Source: Sphingomonadales bacterium (lineage in GTDB: Bacteria > Bacteroidota > Bacteroidia > UBA7662). Taken from it: DNA of 5,456 bases. The DNA lies in the NCBI GenBank assembly GCA_016872125.1, contig VHBD01000103.1, positions 1-5,456 on the forward strand, in the 5' to 3' direction. The position numbers and the translations under genes were made by a program. Shown here in pieces: positions 1 through 5,456 of the stretch; position 1 is the first letter of the stretch, and every line of letters begins with the position of its first letter. The notes below the pieces were generated by a model. The model searched no databases. It had not been told where the DNA came from and was given only the letters and a program-made list of their open reading frames with translations.

Positions 1-1193
1 CCCGCCCTGGGGGTCGTTTTCCGTAACATCCATTGCAAGGATCCGTATTTCCAAAAATTCGTTTGGTCATTGACCTGCTGCCCTACGAGGAAGGTATCGG
101 AGGGAAGGCTAGGTGTTTTTTGGGTCCAAGTGTAGGGTTGTACATCGTTATTGCGGAAACGTCCATCCCCAATGCTGATGGCGGTGGTCAAGGTGGTTCG
201 CTGATTGAGGGTATAATCCCAGCCGATACGGCCCATTTGGAAGCGCCTTCCCAATTGACTTTCTGAGGTTTGGGCAAAGGTCTGCACCGGATTTCCGTTG
301 CTCAGATTTTGACGCAATGTTTTGTTCTGCAAGGGATTGTAGAAATCACTCCAATTGTAGGAGGCTGACCAAGCTGAGGCTCCTTCTTTGAGGTTCAAAT
401 TCAGCCCGGTATTGTAACGACGCCCCGTGCCGGCACCTGCGTTCAGCGATCCTAGGTAACCCGGGGTTGTGGACTTTTTCATGATCACATTCAATAAACC
501 GCCGGTGGTTCCTGCATCAAATTTGACGGAGGGGTTGGTGATCACTTCGATACGATCGATTTGTTCCGCTGGAATTTGTTCCAAGGTCAAAACCGAAGGC
601 CGCCCATCCACAAAGATTTGAGGGACGGCGTTGCGAAGCCGCACGGTGCCGTCGGCGTCCGCTGTAACACCGGGTAAGTTTCGCATGACTTCCAGGGCGG
701 AAGCACCTTTGGCGGTCAGGTCCTTGTCCACGGTGTAGATTTTGCGATCGATGGCCAGGACGGTGCTTTGCCTGGTTTCCGTGACTTCCACCGCTTGGAG
801 TTGGGTGGCGTCTTCCTCCAAAGTCAAATTCCCCACCTCCAGATTGGTCCCACCCTCAGGGACCTTGATCGGCAGGTCCAAAGGTCTGCAGCCCAAAAAA
901 CGCACCTGAAGCAGGTAATTGCCGGGGTTGACTTTCTCCAAACTAAAATAGCCCCCGCCGTTGCTCAAGGAGCCGGTAACCACGCTGGAGTCGGTGGTCT
1001 TGAGCAAGGCCACCGAGGCAAAGTCCAAGCCTTTGTTTTGGCCCTTGACCATCACCCTTCCTTGAACAAGCATGCTACCGACCTGCGGCCTGCCTCCTGC
1101 AAAAGGTGCCGTTCCCGGCGTTTGGGCCATTAAATCCAAGGAGCCCAACAACGTTAGGAACACAAGGCAACGGAAGAAGGGTGAGGACATCAT
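1..1193 (-). CDS. Outer membrane beta-barrel (TonB-receptor-like) protein, N-terminal part; C-terminus beyond left edge
   Basis: Reading the minus strand from the ATG at 1193 gives 397 codons with no stop up to the window edge, so the gene is 3'-truncated here. Residues 1-23 look like a signal peptide (hydrophobic stretch from FFRCLVFLTLL, likely cleavage after LMA). Residues about 42-126 form a carboxypeptidase-regulatory-like beta-sandwich (VQGRV, then GYFSLEKVNPGNYLLQV). Residues about 145-240 are a short plug: LEVMRNLPGV, then PQIFVDGRPS, then IDRIEVITNPSVKFDAG and GGLLNVIMKK. From about 245 onward alternating aromatic and polar strands begin the barrel. This order fits the Bacteroidota outer membrane beta-barrel family (OMP_b-brl_3 type), usually around 800 residues by recollection. 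I see no SusC-type signature and no partner SusD gene, so the substrate is unknown. A second ATG follows directly at 1190; either could be the start. It is transcribed divergently from atpD. Confidence 0.88.
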   Translation of the reverse strand, partial: MMSSPFFRCLVFLTLLGSLDLMAQTPGTAPFAGGRPQVGSMLVQGRVMVKGQNKGLDFASVALLKTTDSSVVTGSLSNGGGYFSLEKVNPGNYLLQVRFLGCRPLDLPIKVPEGGTNLEVGNLTLEEDATQLQAVEVTETRQSTVLAIDRKIYTVDKDLTAKGASALEVMRNLPGVTADADGTVRLRNAVPQIFVDGRPSVLTLEQIPAEQIDRIEVITNPSVKFDAGTTGGLLNVIMKKSTTPGYLGSLNAGAGTGRRYNTGLNLNLKEGASAWSASYNWSDFYNPLQNKTLRQNLSNGNPVQTFAQTSESQLGRRFQMGRIGWDYTLNQRTTLTTAISIGDGRFRNNDVQPYTWTQKTPSLPSDTFLVGQQVNDQTNFWKYGSLQWMLRKTTPRA

Positions 1194-1208
1194 TTGGGTT
1201 TGGGGATG

Positions 1209-1216
1209 CAAAGTAA
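1209..1216 (-). promoter_or_regulatory. Possible -7 element for the outer membrane barrel gene
   Basis: On the minus strand this reads TTACTTTG, matching the Bacteroidota -7 consensus TAnnTTTG at all but one fixed position. It ends 15 nt before the first ATG at 1193, similar to the spacing at the atpD promoter on the other strand. No TTTG -33 element is visible at the expected distance upstream, so this is a weak call. Confidence 0.3.
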
Positions 1217-1239
1217 TACTCAATTTGGGGCTGCTTTGT

Positions 1240-1270
1240 TTTGGGGAAGCCTCCTTCTCGCCTACCTTTG
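1240..1270 (+). promoter_or_regulatory. Bacteroidota-type promoter of atpDC
   Basis: A TTTG -33 element at 1240-1243 is followed, after a 19-nt spacer, by TACCTTTG at 1263-1270, a perfect match to the TAnnTTTG -7 consensus of Bacteroidota primary sigma factors. The -7 element ends 17 nt before the atpD ATG, so transcription would start about 11-14 nt before the start codon, giving a very short leader. There is no Shine-Dalgarno sequence in those bases; they are A/T-rich just before the ATG, as is common in this phylum. The start position is inferred from the element, not seen. Confidence 0.62.
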
Positions 1271-1287
1271 CGGCCAAAATAATCCTT

Positions 1288-2796
1288 ATGAGTTCCACCG
1301 GCAAAATCGCCCAAATTATCGGCCCGGTAATTGATGTGGCTTTCGATAGCGGCAGTCAACTTCCCGAATTGTACAACGCATTGTACGTAGATCGTCCTGG
1401 CGGTCAGCGTGTTGTACTCGAATGCCAACAGCATTTGGGCGAAGACTCGATTCGCACCGTTGCCATGGATGGAACCGAAGGGTTGTTAAGAGGCATGGCG
1501 GTGGTGGATACCGGCAAGCCCATACAGATGCCAGTTGGCAATCAAATTAAAGGTCGCCTCTTCAACGTGGTTGGAGATGCCATTGACGGCCTCAAGGCGA
1601 TTGATGCCAGCAAGGGTGGTTTGCCTATTCACCGAAAAGCCCCTGCATTTGAGGATTTAAGCACCTCGACCGAGGTTCTCTTTACCGGAATCAAGGTCAT
1701 CGACCTGATCGAACCCTACGTGAAAGGCGGCAAAATTGGTCTTTTTGGGGGTGCCGGGGTAGGGAAGACCGTTCTCATCATGGAATTAATCAACAACATT
1801 GCTAAGGGGTATGATGGGATGTCGGTCTTTGCGGGGGTTGGAGAGCGTACCCGTGAGGGCAACGATTTAATGCGCGAAATGATTGAGTCAGGTGTACTTC
1901 GGTACGGCGATGCGTTCCGGCATGAAATGGAAGAAGGGAAATGGGCCTTGGACAAAGTGGATTACAACCAATTGGAAGAATCCCGTATCTCCTTGGTCTT
2001 TGGCCAAATGAATGAACCACCGGGAGCACGTGCCCGCGTTGCGCTCTCAGGCTTAACCCTGGCCGAACATCTGCGCGATGGCGATGAGAAAGATGCGAGC
2101 GGTCGTGATATTCTTTTCTTTATCGACAATATCTTCCGCTTCACCCAGGCCGGTTCCGAGGTTTCGGCCTTGTTGGGTCGTATGCCCTCTGCGGTAGGAT
2201 ACCAGCCCACCCTGGCCACGGAAATGGGTCTGATGCAAGAGCGGATCACCTCCACCAAAAGGGGCTCCATCACCTCGGTTCAAGCCGTGTACGTCCCTGC
2301 GGATGACTTGACCGACCCTGCTCCTGCCACCACTTTTGCCCACTTGGATGCCACCACGGTACTCAGCCGTAAAATTGCCGAGCTTGGTATTTATCCTGCA
2401 GTGGATCCCTTGGATTCCACATCCCGCATTTTGACTCGGGACATTTTGGGCGATGCGCATTACGATTGTGCCATGCGGGTTAAGCAAATTCTTCAGCGGT
2501 ACAAAGAGCTGCAAGACATCATTGCGATCCTCGGGATGGATGAATTAAGTGAAGAGGACAAATTAGTGGTGGGTCGCGCCCGCCGCGTTCAGCGCTTCCT
2601 TTCCCAGCCCTTCCACGTCGCCGAACAATTCACCGGAATGCCCGGTGTACTCGTTCCCATTGAAGAAACCATCCGTGGATTCAATATGATTATCGATGGG
2701 GAAGTGGATCAATACCCTGAGGCGGCTTTCAATCTCAAGGGGAGCATCGATGATGTCATTGAGGCCGGACGCAAAATGTTGGCAGAACAACCCTAA
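1288..2796 (+). CDS. atpD: ATP synthase F1 subunit beta
   Basis: 502 residues: the catalytic subunit of F1, which makes ATP from ADP and phosphate on the cytoplasmic face of the inner membrane. An N-terminal beta-barrel (about 1-85) precedes the nucleotide-binding domain. Visible motifs are the P-loop GGAGVGKT at 154-161 (Lys160, Thr161), GERTRE at 185-190 with the catalytic Glu186 and Arg187, Walker B ILFFID ending in Asp280, the adenine-contact Tyr369 in GIYPAVDPLDS, and DELSEED at 418-424, which contacts the rotor. All key residues are present, so the protein should be active. Compared with E. coli (460 residues) there is an insertion of about 27 residues at roughly 205-232 and a smaller one near 264-272. 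The frame is open back to 1072, but that extension overlaps the divergent gene and the promoter and resembles nothing; the ATG at 1288 starts the family's typical N-terminus (GKIAQIIGPVIDV). It is the first gene of an atpD-atpC pair. Confidence 0.98.
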   Translation: MSSTGKIAQIIGPVIDVAFDSGSQLPELYNALYVDRPGGQRVVLECQQHLGEDSIRTVAMDGTEGLLRGMAVVDTGKPIQMPVGNQIKGRLFNVVGDAIDGLKAIDASKGGLPIHRKAPAFEDLSTSTEVLFTGIKVIDLIEPYVKGGKIGLFGGAGVGKTVLIMELINNIAKGYDGMSVFAGVGERTREGNDLMREMIESGVLRYGDAFRHEMEEGKWALDKVDYNQLEESRISLVFGQMNEPPGARARVALSGLTLAEHLRDGDEKDASGRDILFFIDNIFRFTQAGSEVSALLGRMPSAVGYQPTLATEMGLMQERITSTKRGSITSVQAVYVPADDLTDPAPATTFAHLDATTVLSRKIAELGIYPAVDPLDSTSRILTRDILGDAHYDCAMRVKQILQRYKELQDIIAILGMDELSEEDKLVVGRARRVQRFLSQPFHVAEQFTGMPGVLVPIEETIRGFNMIIDGEVDQYPEAAFNLKGSIDDVIEAGRKMLAEQP

Positions 2797-2801
2797 GTCC
2801 C

Positions 2802-3062
2802 ATGGCTTTAACCCTTCAGGTGCTCACCCCCGAGAAGACTCTTTACGAGGGACAGGTGGTCTCGGTCCATGTTCCTGGGAACGATGGCCCTTTTGAAGTA
2901 CTCAAGGACCACGCCCCTATCGTGGCATCCTTGGCCAATCCAGGGGTTCTTCTCTTCAGAACATTGGACGGACAAGCCATGAAATTCAATCTGCTCGGTG
3001 GGGTGGTCGAAGTTTTGGCCAACAAAATTATTTTGTTGAGCCCTGGTCTCCAGCAGGACTAA
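2802..3062 (+). CDS. atpC: ATP synthase F1 subunit epsilon, short form without the C-terminal helices
   Basis: 86 residues forming the N-terminal beta-sandwich of epsilon, part of the central rotor stalk that joins gamma to the c-ring. The signature VPGNDGPFEVLKDHAP lies at 24-39, and GGVVEVLANKIILLS at 66-80 gives the last strands. The protein ends there, whereas E. coli epsilon (about 139 residues) continues into a two-helix C-terminal domain that can inhibit ATP hydrolysis. The stop codon is clean and the opposing gene starts 3 bp later, so this is a genuine short form, as is usual in Bacteroidota, and not a truncation. The gene begins 5 bp after the atpD stop, indicating one transcript with coupled translation; no Shine-Dalgarno sequence is evident. 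The genes for the other ATP synthase subunits are not in the window. Confidence 0.95.
   Translation: MALTLQVLTPEKTLYEGQVVSVHVPGNDGPFEVLKDHAPIVASLANPGVLLFRTLDGQAMKFNLLGGVVEVLANKIILLSPGLQQD
3020..3038. repeat. Perfect 9-bp inverted repeat in the 3' end of atpC
   Basis: CAACAAAAT at 3020-3028 and ATTTTGTTG at 3030-3038 are exact reverse complements around one central base. In RNA this would give an A/U-rich hairpin of 7-8 pairs with a 3-5 nt loop. It falls over atpC codons 74-79 (NKIILL), and on the minus strand it lies about 28 nt past the stop codon of the penicillin-binding protein gene. It could help end that transcript, since its 3' arm is U-rich on either strand, but no separate U-tract follows. 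The structure is seen; the role is inferred and may be chance. Confidence 0.4.
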
Positions 3063-3065
3063 GCC

Positions 3066-5282
3066 TCAATCGCTGGGATCTCCCCAGCTATCTTCATCCT
3101 GTGCCTTTTCGTAGGCATATCCGGAACAATCCATGTTGATGCTTATCCCTCCTTCAGGGCCGGGAAAGCTCTCGGGTTTAAGGTTAAGTCGGCTATCGGC
3201 CATTACCTTCTGCATGAATAGCCCGAAGATGGGCAAGGCCGTGTTGGCCCCTCCACCCAGGCTGGTGCTACGGAAATGTACGGCCCTGTCGTCTGCTCCA
3301 ACCCAAGCCCCGGCAACGAGGTTGGGATGAAATCCAATGAACCATCCGTCCGAATTGTTTTGGGTAGTCCCGGTTTTGCCAGCGAAATCTCCCGTCAGCT
3401 GGTAACGGTAGCGTAAGCGGGATGCTGTTCCCCCATCCACAACTTTTTGCATAATTTTGGTCATCACGAAGGCTGTTTCTTCGCTTAACACATCCTTGGT
3501 TTCGGAGAAATTTTCCATCAAAACATTGCCCTGCTTGTCGGTGATTTTGGTGATGTACATGGGCTTGGTCCATACCCCTCGATTGGCGTAGGTGCCGTAG
3601 GCACCTACCATCTCGTACACACTCATATCAAAACTCCCCAAACAAAGGCTGGGGTATGGTTCCATGGGGGCGGTGATGCCCATTTTGCGACTGAGTTCAA
3701 TGACCGGTTCCGGCCCAACTTGCTTCATCAAATAGGCAACAATGTTGTTGATGGAAAGGGCCAATCCTCGGAACATGCTCATGGTGCCCCCGATTTTGCC
3801 GTCGTAATTTTTGGGTGTCCAATTTTCGAATGCTTCGAAAGTAACAGGCATGTTGGGGATGGGGAGGCATGGATCAAAACCGTTGTCCACGGCGACCGTG
3901 TACACCAGAGGTTTGAAAGCCGAACCTACCTGCCTGGTGGCGGAGGGGTTGACATGATCGTATTGACTGAAATCCATATCAATTCCTCCAACCCAGGCCT
4001 TGATATGACCGTTGTGGGGATCCATCGCCATGAATCCGGTGTGAAGGAACCGCTTGGCATAGCGGATGGAATCCATCGGGGTCATGAGGGTGTCCCGGTA
4101 CCCATTCCAAGTGAACAGGCGTATCTCGGCGGGCTGATCGAAATGCTTTCGAATGGCCGAAGCTGACCAATCCTGATCCTTCAAGGCACGGTACCTGGAG
4201 GAACGTTTCATGCCTTGTTCCAGAATTTGGGTAAATTCACCCCAGGGATCTTGGCCTTTCCAGTGTTGGTCGAAGAGCTTTTGCAGGTCTTTCATTTGGG
4301 TACGCACGGCTTCTTCGGCGTATGCCTGCATTCTGGAGTCGATGGTTGTGTAGATTTTGAGCCCGTCACGGTACAGGTTGTACGGTTCTCCTTCCGGATT
4401 GACTTGGGTTTCGATCCATTGGCTAAGTTCCTGCCGCAGGTATTCCCGGAAATAGGTGGCGGTACCGGCTGCATGGCTTTGAGGACGAAGATTCAGGGAC
4501 AGGGGGAGGGCCTGGTAACGCTCGCCAACCTCGGGCTCGAGAAAATCATATTTGATCATCTGGGCGATGACGGTATTACGCCGGTCCAAGGCCCGATCTT
4601 CGTGCCGAACCGGGGAATAATATGAGGTTCCTTTGAGGAGACCCACCAACAAAGCAGCCTCATGAACATCCAGAGATTTGACGTCTTTGTTGAAATAGGT
4701 TCGGGAGGCTGAGCTTACGCCAAAGGAATTGTAACCGAATTCTACCGTGTTAAGGTACATGGCCAAAATTTCTTGTTTGGTATATCGCTTCTCCAATTGG
4801 ACCGCAATGATCCATTCCTTGATTTTCTGAAGAATGCGGGCAGGTTTGGAACGAGCCCTACCACCGCTGAACAGGTTCAAGGCTAATTGCTGGGTCAGGG
4901 TCGAGGCACCGCCGTCTCGTCCCATGAACACGACTGCCCTGGCCAAAGCCCTCAGGTCAATGCCGGAATGCCGATAGAATCGCACATCCTCGGTGGCTAT
5001 GAGCGCCGATATCACATGCGGTGAAATCTCATGGAATTTGGTGTAGGATCTGTTCTGTAAATAGAATTTGCCGAGAACTTGCCCATCTGCAGCGATAATT
5101 TCGGTAGCCAGATTGCTGCGGGGATTTTCCAGGTCCTCGAAGTCAGGCATTTCGCCGAGGCCACCCGTTATGGTCAAAACCAGAAAGGTGATTAGCAAGC
5201 CCAAACCCAATCCATAAAGGCGCCAAACTCGCCTTATCCAGGGCGATGCAGGGGGTGGAGTTTCCGAGCCGGACTGTTTCAC
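3066..5282 (-). CDS. Class A penicillin-binding protein (bifunctional transglycosylase/transpeptidase, PBP1A-like)
   Basis: 738 residues, an inner-membrane enzyme that polymerises lipid II into glycan strands and cross-links the stem peptides in the periplasm. Residues 1-19 are a short cytoplasmic tail and about 22-43 a single membrane anchor. The GT51 domain spans about 58-240: TEDVRFYRHSGID with catalytic Glu98, GGASTLTQQLALNLF at 124-138, and LEKRYTKQEILAMYLNTVEFG at 163-183. The transpeptidase domain (about 415-695) has SAFK with nucleophile Ser454 and Lys457, SIN at 510-512 and KTGT at 636-639. A linker of roughly 90 residues (about 325-415) separates them, as in Bacteroidota relatives. 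All catalytic motifs are intact. The start is GTG at 5282, with an in-frame stop just upstream at 5286-5288, so no longer start exists; the next Met is well inside GLGEMPDF. It lies 3 bp downstream of another minus-strand gene, suggesting coupled translation. Confidence 0.96.
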   Translation of the reverse strand: MKQSGSETPPPASPWIRRVWRLYGLGLGLLITFLVLTITGGLGEMPDFEDLENPRSNLATEIIAADGQVLGKFYLQNRSYTKFHEISPHVISALIATEDVRFYRHSGIDLRALARAVVFMGRDGGASTLTQQLALNLFSGGRARSKPARILQKIKEWIIAVQLEKRYTKQEILAMYLNTVEFGYNSFGVSSASRTYFNKDVKSLDVHEAALLVGLLKGTSYYSPVRHEDRALDRRNTVIAQMIKYDFLEPEVGERYQALPLSLNLRPQSHAAGTATYFREYLRQELSQWIETQVNPEGEPYNLYRDGLKIYTTIDSRMQAYAEEAVRTQMKDLQKLFDQHWKGQDPWGEFTQILEQGMKRSSRYRALKDQDWSASAIRKHFDQPAEIRLFTWNGYRDTLMTPMDSIRYAKRFLHTGFMAMDPHNGHIKAWVGGIDMDFSQYDHVNPSATRQVGSAFKPLVYTVAVDNGFDPCLPIPNMPVTFEAFENWTPKNYDGKIGGTMSMFRGLALSINNIVAYLMKQVGPEPVIELSRKMGITAPMEPYPSLCLGSFDMSVYEMVGAYGTYANRGVWTKPMYITKITDKQGNVLMENFSETKDVLSEETAFVMTKIMQKVVDGGTASRLRYRYQLTGDFAGKTGTTQNNSDGWFIGFHPNLVAGAWVGADDRAVHFRSTSLGGGANTALPIFGLFMQKVMADSRLNLKPESFPGPEGGISINMDCSGYAYEKAQDEDSWGDPSD
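3072..3088 (+). terminator. Small GC-rich hairpin just past the atpC stop; possible weak terminator
   Basis: GCTGGG at 3072-3077 pairs exactly with CCCAGC at 3083-3088 across a 5-nt loop, starting 10 nt after the atpC stop codon. The following plus-strand bases (TATCTTCATCCT) are only moderately T-rich, so this is not a classic intrinsic terminator. It lies inside the last codons of the opposing penicillin-binding protein gene. It is the best visible candidate for ending the atpDC transcript. Confidence 0.25.
3588..3608. repeat. Perfect 9-bp inverted repeat inside the penicillin-binding protein gene
   Basis: GTAGGTGCC at 3588-3596 and GGCACCTAC at 3600-3608 are exact reverse complements around a 3-nt loop, a stable hairpin by composition. 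On the minus strand it encodes the VGAYGTY stretch at residues 559-565 in the transpeptidase domain. Similar Gly/Ala/Tyr motifs are common at this point in class A PBPs, so the symmetry may simply follow from codon choice. No function is assigned. Confidence 0.4.
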
Positions 5283-5285
5283 GGG

Positions 5286-5456
5286 TTACGGAGAATTTTC
5301 TTGGTCGAAATAAGCCAGGTAATCGTTCAAAGATAAATTCTTATAGAACTTTCCGTAATTTTCTTTGGAGGCATAAAACCAATGGTATTGGTCCTTCTGA
5401 AGGTTGCTGAATAAATCCTTGTCCGCCAGGGCCTCTCGCCAAAATTGCTTGGCAGT
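5286..5456 (-). CDS. C-terminal 56 residues of an unidentified protein, upstream of the PBP gene
   Basis: The minus strand is open from the right edge of the window to a TAA at 5286-5288, giving 56 residues; the start lies outside. The fragment is rich in aromatic and charged residues (for example KDQYHWFYASKENYGKFYKN) and ends in DYLAYFDQENSP. It looks like a soluble, mostly helical C-terminus, with no membrane segment or cysteine. I do not recognise a family. That it is coding is supported by the open frame and by its stop lying 3 bp before the GTG start of the penicillin-binding protein gene, an operon-like spacing where translation of the second gene may depend on the first. GldH genes often precede this PBP gene in Bacteroidota by recollection, but the fragment does not look like GldH to me. 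Confidence 0.6.
   Translation of the reverse strand, partial: TAKQFWREALADKDLFSNLQKDQYHWFYASKENYGKFYKNLSLNDYLAYFDQENSP

Noticed and set aside
768..1133. 121-codon open frame on the plus strand
   Set aside because: It is antisense to the barrel gene, whose translation gives a clear signal peptide, beta-sandwich and plug; this frame has no recognisable motif.
1072..1287. Upstream extension of the atpD frame by 72 codons
   Set aside because: It overlaps the N-terminal coding region of the divergent barrel gene and the whole promoter region, and its product resembles no AtpD N-terminus; the ATG at 1288 gives the family's normal start.
2053..2514. 153-codon open frame on the minus strand inside atpD
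   Set aside because: It is a shadow of the strongly conserved atpD frame, with no recognisable domain or start context.
2696..2896. 66-codon plus-strand frame across the atpD-atpC junction
   Set aside because: It overlaps both genes in another frame, and atpD and atpC fully explain the region.
3062..3066. Possible truncation of atpC by the neighbouring PBP gene
   Set aside because: The short epsilon ends cleanly after the complete beta-sandwich, at the usual length for Bacteroidota, with no remnant of the helical domain downstream.
3720..4166. 148-codon open frame on the plus strand inside the PBP gene
   Set aside because: It is antisense to the transpeptidase and linker region, whose motifs are intact; the product looks like random reverse-strand translation.
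4215..4625. 136-codon open frame on the plus strand inside the PBP gene
   Set aside because: It is antisense to well-formed PBP coding sequence and has no motif or promoter of its own.

Overview
The window looks like a chromosomal core region of a member of the phylum Bacteroidota. Four signs point there: an outer-membrane barrel protein that starts with a carboxypeptidase-regulatory-like domain and a short plug; an AtpD with two insertions beside the catalytic core; an AtpC of only 86 residues with no C-terminal helical hairpin; and a Bacteroidota-type promoter (TTTG, 19-nt spacer, TAnnTTTG) with no clear Shine-Dalgarno sequences. Genus cannot be fixed from the sequence. The base composition looks even, and there are no insertion sequences, tRNA or rRNA genes, CRISPR arrays or prophage genes.

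Layout. Bases 1-1193 (minus strand) hold the N-terminal 397 codons of an outer-membrane beta-barrel receptor-like gene that runs off the left edge. A 94-bp divergent intergenic region (1194-1287) carries a good promoter for the plus-strand pair atpD (1288-2796) and atpC (2802-3062), which encode the beta and epsilon subunits of F1 ATP synthase and lie 5 bp apart. These meet, tail to tail and only 3 bp apart, a minus-strand class A penicillin-binding protein gene (3066-5282). That gene begins with GTG, 3 bp after the stop codon of a further minus-strand gene (5286-5456), of which only the last 56 codons are in the window and which I cannot identify.

Function. The four identifiable genes serve the cell envelope and energy metabolism: ATP synthesis at the inner membrane, peptidoglycan polymerisation and cross-linking in the periplasm, and an outer-membrane barrel. 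Nothing shows that they share a pathway; the neighbourhood looks like ordinary housekeeping gene packing. Coding density is very high, with only about 105 non-coding bases.

I did not find a convincing new biological system here. The points most worth a second look are the short-leader atpD promoter, the 3-bp convergent junction with inverted repeats on both sides (inside the ends of both genes), the lineage-specific shape of the ATP synthase subunits, and the unidentified gene coupled to the penicillin-binding protein.
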